Assembly: GCA_036785705.1 (NCBI GenBank)
Contig: JAWUZG010000177.1
Location: 868,001 to 932,000, forward strand
Reading direction: 5' to 3'
Length of the DNA: 64,000 bases
Origin: Acanthornis magna
Taxonomy: Eukaryota > Chordata > Aves > Passeriformes > Acanthizidae
In this document: one piece after another, positions 1 through 11,716 of the stretch
Numbering within the stretch: the stretch's first letter is position 1
How the letters are laid out: the number at the start of each line of letters is the position of its first letter
The notes under the pieces: model-generated
Seen by the model: the letters and a program-made list of their open reading frames with translations, nothing else
Databases searched by the model: none
Told to the model about the DNA's origin: nothing
Program-made: the position numbers and the translations under genes

Positions 1-842
1 GGCTTGGGGTGTGAAGAGTCCATTCATTATTCCAGGCTCGAATCCTAATCACCAGCAGCCCCATTTGGCCCATTAGGAACAGTAAATATCGAGTCAGGGT
101 GTGCAGCCCTCTTCAGGCTTCACTTCTGCTTTGAAATTTTGCCAATTAGTTAAAAAAAAAAAAATCCAAAAAGTCATGTATTTGTCTGGAAATAAGAACT
201 GATCATTCCCTCTTGGAACAGAAGTTTCTTCTGCCTTGATGGCTGTGGACCCCTGAGAGGAATAGATGAAATTGTTAGAAACTTTTTCTCCTTTTTTGTG
301 TGCAGGGTTTTTTTCTCATTTATTTCCTATTGCTGTGGTTCACTGTGTACAAATCGATATAATCACTCTTTGGTTCTGATTTAACATTTTTTCAGCTCTG
401 AATGCAGGAATTGAGTTATCTCCGAGAAGCTGCATCGTTCTGGGTAATTTGGAGGCTTGTTGTTAATATTTAGCAATTTGGGCAATTTGTCCTTGGTTGC
501 TTTATCCTCTTTTCACTGATCTCACTCAGTGCTGTGTGCTCCCTGTGGCTTCGTGCACCTCAATAATTCTGTGCAAGGCCTCTCTCCCAGGATTTTCACT
601 CATCCAGGGTAAAAAGTGAGGCTTTGCCCCATCGGGGAATAATATCCCGAATTGGAAAGGACCCACGAGGATCCTTGAGCCCAACTCCTGGCCCTGCCTG
701 TAGGTCTCAGAGCAATAATCCATCAACATTAGGGCCCAAATTTGGCAAATCTGAGCTCACATTGCTCCTTGCACAGCGAATTTTGGGAAGCAGAGACACA
801 ACAGTTACATGGAAAAGACAAAGCCAAGTTGTCATCTCAACA
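1..842. other. Unassigned intron, window start
   Basis: AT-rich DNA with a 12-A run near 153. No repeat family or exon is recognised. Confidence 0.6.
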
Positions 843-846
843 CCAG

Positions 847-1430
847 TGTCACGGAAAATCGGGAGAAATAAAAAACTCTCTAGCACTGTATTTGAAGTGA
901 TAGCGAATCAGGCATTACTTTATTTTCTGGCCAGGATGCGCCAAAGAAAGTAGTCCAAAAGCACATACTTTGACAGGATTTTTCCCCAGTTTTTATACAG
1001 TCAAACCCATAGAGATGCATTGTTTCAAAGTTCGTTGGTCCAGAGCTGAGCAACCCTCAGTGTTCAGTTTCCCATTGGATCCCAATCCCCTCACCTCCGA
1101 TGTGAATTAGATCTTCATTTTTCAATGTTCTCCTCAGTCCTTTCCGGGGAGATGTCTCAGCTGTGTCAGAGGTGCTCTGGGGTGGATGTTTGGAGATGGC
1201 CACCGATGTTCCGTGGATGTTCCGTGGATGGCCTTGATCTCTGTGGGGATCTTTGGGCTGCTCCACTCTGTCCTGTGCTGAGCCCATCTCCTCAGAGTGA
1301 TGCTCTATCTCCTAAAGAAACTAAAGAAAATTCCCTTCCCCAAAGCAAAGTCAAGTCAAGCCTAACTAGAGAGACAAAAATAAAAAGTTGAAAGTTATAC
1401 AAAATTTTTAAACTGGTATATTTTCCGATA
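847..1430 (-). mobile_element. Solo LTR, family A subfamily I (A1)
   Basis: The plus strand begins TGTCACGG and ends TTTTCCGATA (family end TTTTCCAACA). A perfect 4-bp target duplication CCAG lies at 843-846 and 1431-1434. CCAAT, TATAAA and AATAAA signals read on the minus strand, antisense to EXOC4. Length is 584 bp, with no internal retroviral genes attached, so it is a solo LTR. The 4-bp duplication suggests a class I endogenous retrovirus. Confidence 0.9.
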
Positions 1431-2073
1431 CCAGCAGCAAAAAATGGGATCACCTTTGGTTCCCTATCCCATCAGTTACAATGCAGTAGGACAATCTCAT
1501 CAGCTGAAGGAGAAAAATTTCAGAGTTTTCCATGATCTATTATGTGGAGATCTCCTGCCTCATTTGGGAGTCAATATTTTGCCCACTTGCCGTGGCAGCC
1601 TCGCAGAACACGGATGTTCCGTTCTGGAGCAGTTTCCATTGGCATTTGTTTAATAAACTCATAATTTATAGGCTGTGTTTTACACTCCTCCCGTGCCCCC
1701 AGAGTTTGTTCCAGCCAGCTCTGAAGAAATGAGCTGTGGAGTTGTTACTGTCCTTGATTAAGTCAATAAAATCCATTTGTCTTGTTAGGTGAGATGTTGT
1801 ACAATTCTGCATTTTGGGGGGAAAAGAAAAGGCAGTGATAAATGATCAGAGAGACAGAGCTGCTCAGGCTGTGCCTGTCTGGAGTTGCCAGGGCAGGATC
1901 TGTGGAATTGGGGTGATGATCTGGAATTCAGTGATCGCTCTGAATGCTGAGAACATTTTGTTATTTTTACACGGCAGAATTTAATGTTCTGGGTGGTTTT
2001 TTTTTTGTAAAGTACTATCACTGTGAAAGATAGGGGATGGTTCATTCACTGTCTTTTCTAAGGATCAGCAGAG

Positions 2074-2563
2074 TGATTGTCCCCAAGGGCCCAGAGCCCT
2101 CCAGAGCCACAGTCAGAGCAGTGGGGATTTGCTTTATTCGGCGCCGCCTGTGGGGATTCACTCCTCCAAACACACACACCCGGCACTGCCAACACACAAT
2201 ATTATGGTGACACTCATGAATATTCATCACATTCCCCGGGATGGGAGTGGTTATGCAAATCATTTCTCAGCAATCATTAATATCATTAGCTGTGTGCCAC
2301 ACATGCGCTGTGTGTCCTGGTGGTCTTTGGGGTCTGCTCGTGATGAAGATCTGTAGTCTCCATCACAGTGCACTTTTCCCCTTTCTCTCTGGAGCATGGG
2401 CAGTCCTTGGTGGGTGATTCAGGGTTTCTGTGCTGGCCTCCAACAGATTCTTGTCCCTCTTGTCTTGACAAGATCAAGGCAATCCTGTTTTTCTAGGTTT
2501 AGAATTCACATATTCTGTCTCTCAGTAGTTAACTTGACTTACCTATTGACCAACCCTTTCTCA
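2074..2563 (-). mobile_element. Solo LTR, family B (B1)
   Basis: Runs TGATTGTCCCCAAGG to CCCTTTCTCA, 490 bp, with a perfect AGAG duplication (2070-2073, 2564-2567). On the minus strand an AATAAA (2133-2138) lies about 60 bp from the end, giving a short U5. The octamer motif ATGCAAAT is at 2253-2260. Confidence 0.9.
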
Positions 2564-2760
2564 AGAGTTCTGCTTCTTCATCCCAAAGGTCACATTGCTG
2601 TGCTGGACACGGCCTGGCTGTTGTCTGATGAGGAGAGACATCCTCACCTGGAGCCATGATCAGCTGCTGGATCACCTTTCATTTTGCTGTTTCACTCTGC
2701 TTGTTACAGCCCACCTTTACAGTATCGCCAAGGCCAGGCTTTTTATTTTTATTTTCATTT

Positions 2761-3220
2761 TGTCAGGAAAAATGAATCCACAAACACCAGAGGTTTATGT
2801 CCAAAGAGGAGACAGAGCAGTCCTGTGACTTTATTCATGAATAAAGGGAGAGCTCATGGCCATTTCCCATGGGGTCTCTCACATTGCCAGAGGGCTCAGC
2901 CTCTTTTTATCCGAATTTCCCGGCCTCAGTTCCCTTTCTCTTTCCCCATTGGCTGAGGTACTCGAGAGGTACAGAATTCCCAGAATGCCTAATGCAGACA
3001 CAATAATATACATTTCTCCTAAATGTAGAAACCCTTAACACAAATCCCCCTTTCTTCTTCTTTTTCTTATGTCTCTGCTCCTGCAGTTCATTACCACAGT
3101 CTTGGGGGAGTCAGTCACTGCAATTCCTATGGAAATCCTTCCCATTGTTTCTTCTCTCTCTCCGTATGGGTTTTACCTTCCCAGCAGTTTGTTTGTAAAG
3201 ACACTCTCTTATTCCTTCCA
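2761..3220 (-). mobile_element. Probable solo LTR, family G
   Basis: The minus strand has CCAAT, GGATAAAAA (2904-2912), AATAAA (2830-2835) and the end CTGACA at 2761. A matching ATTT lies at 2757-2760 and 3221-3224, giving 460 bp TGTCAGG...CTTCCA. The right end depends on that short AT-rich duplication and is less certain than the left. Confidence 0.7.
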
Positions 3221-3224
3221 ATTT

Positions 3225-6200
3225 TCACCTGCTTCAATTCTCAAATTACATCTTGAAGGGCTCCTTGTCAAGGGTGGTGGTTCCAAGTTTAATCAAGTTT
3301 AATAAAAACAGTGTTCATCTATTAACTTTCTTCCTGATCATGAGAAAGCTCCTCAGCTCCCTCAGGAGAAGTGTGAAATGGTATTAAAATCCAGCCTTTG
3401 TTAAGATCCCTATCACTGCCAGTTCCTGCTCCAGTCTTGTCTTTAGGGTTGGTTTGAAATCAGTGATTTTTATTTATTAATTATTGTTATTCCAGTAAAT
3501 CTTGGGGAGACATTTCCCTGAGGGAACAGTGCCCTGACCTCAGGAAATCGCTTTTATCCCATTTTAAGCAGTGCCAAACCCACAAAGGATTGGCAGGAGC
3601 AGCAAGGACCAAATTCCTCTTGAGTTCCCACTCTATCTTCTCCATTTGTTCCTGAGTGTCTGTTCTGGTGTTCAGCTCTCACAAAACCAGCCCGGGGAAT
3701 CCTGGTTGCATCACGACACTAAAACCCTGATTTGGGCTGTTTCCTGGGATTATTTGACATGAGCCAGCACTGACACTTCAAAGCAGGCAGAATTGCTGAA
3801 CACAAACGTCCTCAAAAAACTTCTCACTTTGGAACGTCTCTTTCAGTGCTTTCCAGTGTAAATTCCCAAATCCCTCCTGGATTAGAGTTGCCTCAGAGCT
3901 GTCATATTTTGGGCTGCCGTGGTTTTGCAGAGCCTTTGCAATTGCTGATTCACAGAGCAATATACCCGCAGGACTTTGGATCGGAATCTCAGAAAACAAA
4001 GCAGCACACGAGGAATGGATTTCACCTTGCCAGGAGGAGCTCTTGGCAAGCACCCATCGCCTTTTGGAGACATTTAGAGTCTGTGGAGACAATTCATCTT
4101 CCTTTCCCTTGTAACTGCTGTGCTGAAATCCCATTGTGAGGCAATAAAAAAGGGAATATTCCCATTTAAGTCGGAGTTTTTGCATCAGATCACCTTTTTA
4201 GAGCTCTCTTGGAACGCTGTGTGCTCACTGCACCGTCACCGTGGTGCTGAGCCACTTTAACCAGTGGTGGGTGGCACGGTGACAGCTGCTAAATTGAGAT
4301 AATTCAATGTTTGCTGATGAGCAAAACTACAAAAGCCAGAGGTGAAAAACCATTTTCCATTATCCTGGTGCAATATCTGTGTTTGTTCTGAGCGTTATGG
4401 TGATGAATCAGCCCTTCAGCCTCAGTGGGGGCCCAGCAGGGCACAGACAGATGAAAAGAGGATGAAATGTGGCTGAAGTGGGCAAAAAGGGGCGGAAGAA
4501 TAGAAGGATAATTACTCCCATTTTATGGATGGGGAATGAGCACCCGGGAAGATCAAGAGATTGATCAAAGAATTCTTACGGTTGGGAAAGGCGTCGGAGA
4601 TCATCCCAGTGTCACCAAACTGTGGGAAAAACAAAAACCCTCCAACAGCATTTTTAATGTTCGAGAGTCAAGGCATTACTTTATTATCTGGCCAGGATGT
4701 TGTTCTGGCCAGGGTGTGCCACAGAAATCATCTCATCCACACACAGCCTGGGAGTGCAGAGAGAATCATTCCGTGACACACTGATTTTACAGGATTTTCC
4801 CCAAATTTTATACAGTCAAACCCCATAGAGATGCATTGTTTCAAAGTTCATTGGTCCAGAGCTGAGCAACCCTCAGTGTTCAGTTTCCCATTGGATCCCA
4901 ATCCCCTCACCTCCGATGTGAATTAGATCTTCATTTTTCAGTTTTCTCATCAGTCCTTTGCAGGGAGATGTCTCAGCTGTGTCAGAGGTGCTCTGGGGTG
5001 GATGCTTGGAGATGGCCACCGATGTTCCGTGGATGTTCCATGGATGGCCTTGATCTCCCTGGGGATCTTTGGGCTGCTCCACTCTGTCCTGTGCTGAGTT
5101 CATCAGACCTCACCTGGCAGAACCTGGAAAGAAACTGGAAACCTGGAAAGAATGCCCTGGAAAGAAACTTAAAATTCCTTTTCGTGGGGTAAAGACAAAC
5201 AAAGTGTTTGACTAAAGTTATACAAAATTTTTAAACTGGTGTATTTTCCAACACCTGTGTTTGTTCATCGCTAAAGCTCAGGTGACACATCCAGAGGTTT
5301 TCTGAACACTCCCGGGATGGCGATTCCAATCCCTGTGGGCTGTTCAATCCTGGAGAGCTCTGCGCTCCCCTGCCCTTGATCCAACCAACAGCTAGAGCAG
5401 CTTCGGATCTTTAATTCCTTGGAGTTCTAGGGATGGAAGCAGAGCTAAACCAAAATTCCTGTTGTGTCTTAAAGTCTGATCCCAATCCGCCAACTCAAGG
5501 AATAGTTTTCCTCTCATTTCTCTGCCGTCCTGAGCAGCTTTGCTGTTGTGTTTGGAGACAGCAATTGAACGTATTTTGGAAAAAAAGAATTTCAAAAGGG
5601 AAGAAAGCCCCATTGTTAAAGCTACATTTAAGTCATTATCTGTTCTTATTGCTGCTACTTCTTCCTTTCAGAAGTCTCTCCAATTTGGCTTTCAGGGATA
5701 AGAAACCCGGAGTGGGAAGCAGAGGTGGTGGCTGCCGGGCTATTCAACATCTGGGAATGGGGAGGCGAAGAGAAAGGGGGAAATCTATGAACTATCAAAA
5801 TGTTGTTGGCTTTTCATTTCCAGATCAATGAAGGATCTCTCAGCGCATCACAATGCAAAATGGTGCATAATATCACAGTCCTAAATTGGCCCAAATTGTT
5901 GCATTTTTAAGCCAAGCCAGCTTTGTTTAAATAATGGCTTTGCCATGGAGATTTGTCTCATTGATTGGATACTTTGGAGTGGCAGAGCAGGAAAAATGAA
6001 TTTGTGTCAGGCTGAATTACAGGTTTCCATATATTATTTAAGCATTGCTCTTTACCTCTCCCTCTGTCAATCATCATTTCCTTGCAGATTGCTTTATTTT
6101 TAATATTTCTCAAACTTGAAGGTTACTTTCTTCTCCAGCAGCAGCTTTAAAGCAAATGTTATTTTAGTGATGATGTTCATAGTAATTAATAATTAAGGTA

Positions 6201-6227
6201 TTTATCAGTGCCTGTGTTGCCATGCTC
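3225..6227. other. Mostly unassigned intron around LTR A2
   Basis: Apart from LTR A2 (4610-5253) I see no gene or repeat. The 135-residue minus-strand frame at 3778-4185 resembles no protein I know and has no splice support. Confidence 0.55.
4610..5253 (-). mobile_element. Solo LTR, family A subfamily II (A2)
   Basis: Runs TGTCACCAAAC to TTTTCCAACA, 644 bp, the longest copy. Flanks are CCAG and CCTG (3 of 4). The extra length is in the distal U3, where a short GAAAGAAACTGGAAACCTG-type stretch is repeated near 5125-5170. The DNA just upstream (4575-4609) resembles a short CR1 3' end. Confidence 0.88.
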
Positions 6228-6713
6228 ACCTTCAACCCTCCTGAGGCCCCACCTGCAGAGCTGCCCCAGGGCTGGGGACACAGCACAGGAGCTGGAGCTG
6301 CTGCAGAGAGCCCAGAGGAGCCCCTGGAGCCAGGCTGGGAGAGCTGGGAATGTTCCCTGGAGAAGGGAAGGACACAGGGAGAGCTGCGAGCCCCTGGCAG
6401 GGCCTGAAGGGCTCCAGGAGAGCTGCAGAGGGACTGGGGACAAGGGCTGCAGGGACAGCACCCAGGGAATGGCTTGGCAGTGCCAGAGGGCAGGGCCAGA
6501 TGGGATCTTGGGAATTGGGAATTGCTGCCGGGGAGGGTGGGGAGGGGCTGGGCTGGAATTGCCAGAGCAGCTGTGGCTGCCCCTGGATCCCTGCAGTGTC
6601 CCAGGCCAGGCTGGACAGAGCTTGGGGCACCCTGGGACAGTGGCAGGTGTCCCTGCCATGGAATGGGATGAGCTTTAGTATCCTTTCCTACCCAAACCGT
6701 CCCATGATTCCAT
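6228..6713 (+). mobile_element. CR1 LINE 3' fragment
   Basis: About 485 bp of CR1-type 3' sequence: GAGCTGGAGCTGCTGCAG..., then a GATCCCTGCAGTGTCCCAGG core, ending CCCAAACCGTCCCATGATTC, a decayed CR1 tail. The same core recurs more than a dozen times in the window. CR1 is the main non-LTR retrotransposon of birds. Confidence 0.85.
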
Positions 6714-7609
6714 TATTTATGGGAACAAGTTGTTTCTTCTCTTTGCTTTTACTGATCCTCTGGTTTTCTATCCAAACCCCTGGACTTGGTCACTCTGCTG
6801 CTCCCTGTGTTTTAGGATTACAAAAGGGGAAAGGAAATTGTAGCGCACAGCAGGACTGGAAATGGAAATAGATTTGGAAGTACCAGAGCTGGAAATGGAG
6901 GCTCCTCTCTCAGCTCCCCTCCCTGGCACCTCCCACTGCTCATAGAGATCTTCTGTTCCTCATTCCTGTGGTTTTAGGAGGTCCCCAAACCTTCAGCCCT
7001 TGCTGAAGTGCTGTGAAATCCCACATTCTGTGTTCATCAGCCGAGCGGGAATGAGCCGGAGCAAAAGTCAATACTTACCACTTCTTCATCAAACCTTTCA
7101 ACATTCCATTAAAAATGGATTGGTCGAGATTCCGGAAGGGGGGCACAGCTTCAGGAAATCTTTAGGTAACAGTTTACAGCCCTGAGTGCCAGGAGAAGCA
7201 ATTCCTTCCTTTTTGCAGGAAAATCGTCAGCCCAGGTTTGTTCCCTCAGGATTTCAGAACCTGTGCTCCCATGCGAGAGCATGGAGCACGAGAGATCTGT
7301 TCCCTTTATCTTTTCCCCTGGTTTAAAGATTTCTTCCCAATTAATTTCCAAGAACCAGGGCGGGTGAGAAGACCTGAGATGCTCTCATTGTGCCGTTCAC
7401 CTCGTGGGTTTTGGAAGAGGAGGGAAGGGATAGAAGCTGCATTTTTATTGTGGAGCTGGTATTTAATAGCCAAGAGTGCTGCAGGTGTAGCCTGAGGAAA
7501 AGAAATTCCATGTGGGAGGGGAAGAACTTGCTGCTGGGCAAGTGAAGAAGCATTCTAGTGATAGATGCTTATCTCGTGATGAATAATCCATGGCCTGGAT
7601 GGATGAGCT

Positions 7610-7785
7610 GTTCCTGACAGGAGGTTGGGTCTGGGTGGGGATTGGGCTGTGCTCCCAGGAACAGCGACAGGAGGAGAGGGAACGGCCTCAGGCTGGACTG
7701 GGGAGGCTCAGGGTGGACATCAGCAGCAATTTCCCCATGGAATGGGGGTCAGGCCTTGGAATTGCCCCGGGAGGTTTGGAGTTCC
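7610..7785 (+). mobile_element. CR1 fragment, left part, split by LTR H
   Basis: Contains the CR1 stretch AACAGCGACAGGAGGAGAGG followed by GGCTCAGGGTGGACATCAGC. It stops at GGAGTTCC where LTR H enters and continues after 8106. Confidence 0.75.
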
Positions 7786-8106
7786 TGTTGCTGTCGAGAT
7801 GGTCACAAGTAAAAAGTTCACCTCAACAGCTTCTCGGTCAGAGGAAAGGAAGAAGTAACTCTTTATTTTCCAAAGCCTTTTTATACTGTTTTCTAACTTT
7901 CATGTCACACATCCATTGGCTCTCAATTCACCACCTCACCTCACAATATCCTTGGCTACCTACAGCCAGAACATCTTGGAAAAACACTGCCCACGAGTCT
8001 TTTATTATCATTGTTTATGGATTCCTGCTTGTTCTGAGTTAGAAATAGTGCGAGCTGGACAGACAGGCCTCTCTCATGGGAAAGTAGTTCTTACCAAATG
8101 CCTGCA
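7786..8106 (-). mobile_element. Short solo LTR, family H, 5-bp duplication, nested in CR1
   Basis: Runs TGTTGCTGTCGAG to AATGCCTGCA, 321 bp, with a perfect 5-bp GTTCC duplication (7781-7785, 8107-8111). The minus strand shows CCAAT (7915-7919), GTATAAAAAGG (about 7877-7888) and AATAAA (7862-7867), with poly(A) only about 15 bp after TATA, so R would be short. CR1 sequence lies on both sides. Confidence 0.85.
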
Positions 8107-8320
8107 GTTCCCACAGTTCCCATCCCTGGAGGTGTCCAGGGAATCCCTGGAGGTGTCCAAGGAATCCCTGGAGGTGTCCAGGGAATCTCTGGAGGTGTCC
8201 AGGGAATCTCTGGAGGTGGCACTCAGAGCTCTGGGCTGGGGACAAGGTGGGGATGGGCACAGCTTGGGCTCCACGGTCCTGGAGGGCTTTTCCAACCTCA
8301 GGGATCCTCAGGGATTCTGT
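8107..8320 (+). mobile_element. CR1 3' end, right part, with internal minisatellite
   Basis: Continues the CR1 after LTR H: CATCCCTGGAGGTGTCC, a five-fold amplified unit, then TTTTCCAACCTCAGGGATCC and a GGATTCTGTG tail. Confidence 0.75.
8122..8220 (+). repeat. 21-bp minisatellite, five copies, inside CR1
   Basis: The unit ATCCCTGGAGGTGTCCAGG(G)A repeats at 8122, 8143, 8164, 8185 and 8206. As 21 bp is seven codons, it opens long frames (ESLEVSR repeats) on both strands that are not genes. Confidence 0.9.
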
Positions 8321-8389
8321 GGGTGCAGAACCAAGCGATGGCTGGGCCCACAGCGTGGTGGGCAGTGGATTCACACCAGGGGTGTCCAG

Positions 8390-8690
8390 CGGGGCCAGTC
8401 CCGTCTGAGGTCTTTATCCGTGACCTGGACAAGTGGATCGAGGGCACCCGTGGTCAGTTCTGGGCTCACACCAGGCTGGGTGGGAGTGTGGATGGGCAGG
8501 AAGGCAGGAAGGCTCAGCAGAGGGATCAGGACAGGCTGGGACCATGGGATGAGGCCAGCAGGGTGAGGGACAAGTACTGGGCTATGCCCTTGGGTCACAA
8601 CAACCTCAAATAATGCCACAGGCTCCGTCCCACAGCTGGATTTGGGATGGGAAGAGCAGTTTGGAGATGTGCTGCAGCCAGAGGTCCTCA
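8390..8690 (+). pseudogene. CR1 reverse-transcriptase relic
   Basis: The plus-strand frame reads VFIRDLDKWIEGTRGQFWAH and later RDQDRLGPWDEASRVRDKYW. This lines up with the CR1 RT stretch FINDLD(D)GIE..., in which FADD is the catalytic motif. Here the position of FADD reads FWAH, so the active-site aspartates are lost. Only the part around the catalytic motif remains. It belongs to a different CR1 copy from the 3' end just upstream. Confidence 0.7.
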
Positions 8691-8865
8691 CCCATCCTGG
8701 TGCCTTCTCCCAAGGGTGACATCCCTTGGGGTGGGACATGACTTAAACCCCTCTCTGTTATGGGAAATCACTCCCTCTGCACCAACCCTAAATCTGTGTC
8801 TCTGACATTTGGGAATGGTTGGATATTAATAATTCTCTCCTGCAATTAAAAGCAGTGGCACAATT

Positions 8866-8972
8866 GGAGCAGCCTGGGACTGTGGAAGGTGTCCCTGCTC
8901 ATGGCAGGGGTTTGGAACGAAACGATCATTAAGGTCCCTTCCAACCAAACCAGTCTGGGATTCATTCCATGA
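8866..8972 (+). mobile_element. CR1 3' tail
   Basis: GAGCAGCCTGGGACTGTGG through CCTTCCAACCAAACCAGTC to GGGATTC. Confidence 0.75.
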
Positions 8973-9510
8973 AAATTCCCTTTTTTGGAAAATTTGAATG
9001 AAAATTTGTATGAAAATTCACTTTTTAAAACTAAAACAGCCTTTGAGCAAGGCCAGTGTGGGAGCAGTGCCTGAGTTCCACTTTCGGTGCTCTTTCCTGG
9101 AGCTGTGGCTGTGGTTTTGTCACCCTGTGTTTTCCTAGCTGGCACAATTTATAAAGTTTTGCAGGGAATTGTGGAACAACCTTAGAAATTCATTTCACAA
9201 CACATTGCAGTGGGTGAAACTGTTTGTATTGAGCTGTGGTGTAAATGCTGGGGATTTTTTGCAGGCAAAAATCCTTAAATTTGCTATCCACTTCCCTTGT
9301 CCAGTTCCAGTAAAAAAGCAAGAAACAAGCCAGAGTTAAATTAAGTTTTAGTTTGGCTTCATAACCAGAAAGAGCAGGTCGATATTTTGTGAAACAGAGG
9401 GGAAAACTCTTCTTGGAAGAATTTTCTTCACCTTCAAAGTGTGGTTTATTGTGAAACTTTATTACTTAGAGCTGAATTCAGTGCAAAGTTCTAAGTGCTG
9501 ACAGCTCAGC

Positions 9511-10217
9511 TTATTGTATTGTATTGTATTGTATTGTATTCTATTCTATTCTATTCTATTCTGTTCTGTTCTGTTCTGTTCTATTCTGTTCTGTTCTGTT
9601 CTGTTCCATTCTAATTCTATTCCATTCCATTCCATTCTAATTCTATTCCATTCCATTCCATTCTAATTCTATTCTATTCTATTCTATTCTATTCTGTTCT
9701 GTTCTGTTCTGTTCTGTTCCGTTCCGTTCCGTTCTAATTCCATTCCATTCCATTCCATTCCATTCCATTCCATTCCAATTCTATTCCATTCCATTCCATT
9801 CTAATTCTATTCCATTCCATTCTACTCTATTCTATTCTATTCTATTCTGTTCTGTTCTGTTCTGTTTCATTCTAATTCTATTCCATTCCATTCCATTCCA
9901 TTCCATTCCATTCCATTCCTTCCATTCCACTCCATTCTATTCTATTCTATTCTATTCTATTCTATTCTATTCTATTCTATTCTATTCTATTCTATTCTAT
10001 TCTATTCTATTCTGTTCCGTTCCGTTCCGTTCCGTTCCGTTCCGTTCTAATTCTATTCCATTCTATTCCATTCCATTCCATTCCATTCAATTCCATTCCA
10101 TTCCATTCCAATTCTCCATGCCATTCCATTCTATTCTATTCCATCCCATCCCATCCCATCCCATCCCATCCCATCCCATCCCATCCCTGCATCCCATCCC
10201 TGTATCCCATCCCATCC
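9511..10217 (+). repeat. Pentanucleotide array with changing unit
   Basis: About 700 bp of 5-bp units passing through ATTGT, ATTCT, GTTCT, ATTCC, GTTCC and finally CATCC blocks, several of which recur. Occasional interruptions such as CTAATTCTATT occur. Confidence 0.95.
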
Positions 10218-11032
10218 CCTGTGTTTAATATCTCTGAATAACCCTGGATTGATGATTGCCCCTGGGAATTACCTTTACAGACATCAGTTAACCATCTCGC
10301 TGATTTCTCCTCCTGGTCAAACAGTTGAGAAAAACGCAGTAAAAATATTTTGATATTCTATTTTCCATTTTCTTTATCTCATTAATGTTTGTTCATCAGG
10401 AAAAGTGGAGTGGTTTAGTTGACCTGCACTGTACCTGCTCTCCCTGAACACTGTAGAAAAATAACATTCTTTTTAAACGCCAAGAATTCATATGTTTTTT
10501 TCTTTAGAAAAATCATTATTAGCTGGAACAGAGCAGTGATGAAGAGAGTGATATCTGCAAACTCAGGGGTTCTTCTGCACTATTTATGCTCCTTATCGTA
10601 TCTGAAACAACCTAAGAAATCAATTCCTGCAATCCCTACCCACGTCAAACCACACTTATCAACAGCAGCCTCCTGGAAGGTGTTCTTGTCTGTTTGAAAG
10701 CAGATGGATCTGAGGATTGGGATACAATTCCTTTCTTCTGTTACACTTGCTGGTGCTGCTGTGAAATGAAAGGTTTTCTCCCACTGAAGAAGGTTGATAA
10801 AAATTGCTCATTAAATTGTTCCAGTCAAAGCAGCTTTTTATCAAATTTTTTGGTGATAAGGGCAGGGCTCAGTGAGATGGGCATTGAACACCTGGAAATG
10901 AGAGAGGTTTCGTTTTGGTTTAGTGGTTGGAGTTGAGGCAGACAAAAAATCAATTGGATCCAGGGGGAAAGAAAAAAGCAACAGAAGAAAGAAAACCAAA
11001 ACAAAGCCACCGAAATTCATTTGGTCAGAATT

Positions 11033-11430
11033 GCTGGAGAGAGTCCAGAGGAGGCCCCGGAGCTGCTCTGGAGCCAGGCTGAGAGAGCTGGGAATGTTCC
11101 CTGGAGAAGGGAAGGACACAGGGAGAGCTGCGAGCCCCTGGCAGGGCCTGAAGGGCTCCAGGAGAGCTGCAGAGGGACTGGGGACAAGGGCTGCAGGGAC
11201 AGCACCCAGGGAATGGCTTGGCAGTGCCAGAGGGCAGGGCCAGATGGGATCTTGGGAATTGGGAATTGCTGCCGGGGAGGGTGGGGAGGGCTGGGCTGGA
11301 ATTGCCAGAGCAGCTGTGGCTGCCCCTGGATCCCTGCAGTGTCCCAGGCCAGGCTGGACAGTGGGAGTTGTCATTTGGAACTGAATGATCTTGAAGTTCC
11401 CTTCCAGCCCAAACCATTCCATGTTTTTAA
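11033..11430 (+). mobile_element. CR1 LINE 3' fragment
   Basis: Near-identical to the CR1 at 6290-6600 over about 310 bp, then a shortened 3' end (CAGTGGGAGTTGTC...) finishing in CCCAAACCATTCCATG. Confidence 0.85.
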
Positions 11431-11571
11431 GAGCATGGGATTATCTGCAATGACTTTGGGAATGTAGGAGATAAAACACTCATTTTTCTGGACATTGCTC
11501 CCAAGCACAGAAATCAGCTGTTGCTCACTCTGGAAGACACCAATGTGGATTTTCTTCCAGGCTTTGCTTTT

Positions 11572-11716
11572 TCTTCCTTCCTTCCTTCCTTCCTTCCTTC
11601 CTTCCTTCCTTCCTTCCTTCCTTCCTTCCTTCCTTCCTTCCTTCCTTCCTTCCTTCCTTCCTTCCTTCCTTCCTTCCTTCCTTCCTTCCTTCCTTCCTTC
11701 CTTCCTTCCTTCCTTC
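11572..11716 (+). repeat. (CTTC)n microsatellite, about 36 units
   Basis: Uninterrupted CTTC tetranucleotide on the plus strand, the longest pure microsatellite in the window. It opens false frames of PSFL and KEGR repeats. Confidence 0.97.

Noticed and set aside
3778..4185. 135-residue minus-strand frame
   Set aside because: Unknown protein, no splice sites or repeats to support it; length is possible by chance.
6186..6871. Overlapping frames of 130-173 residues on both strands
   Set aside because: GC-rich CR1 3' DNA gives long frames on both strands; the same frames recur at 11 kb, 34 kb and 48 kb.
8109..8220. Possible CRISPR-like array of 21-bp repeats
   Set aside because: Repeats are head-to-tail without spacers, in bird intron DNA, so it is a minisatellite.
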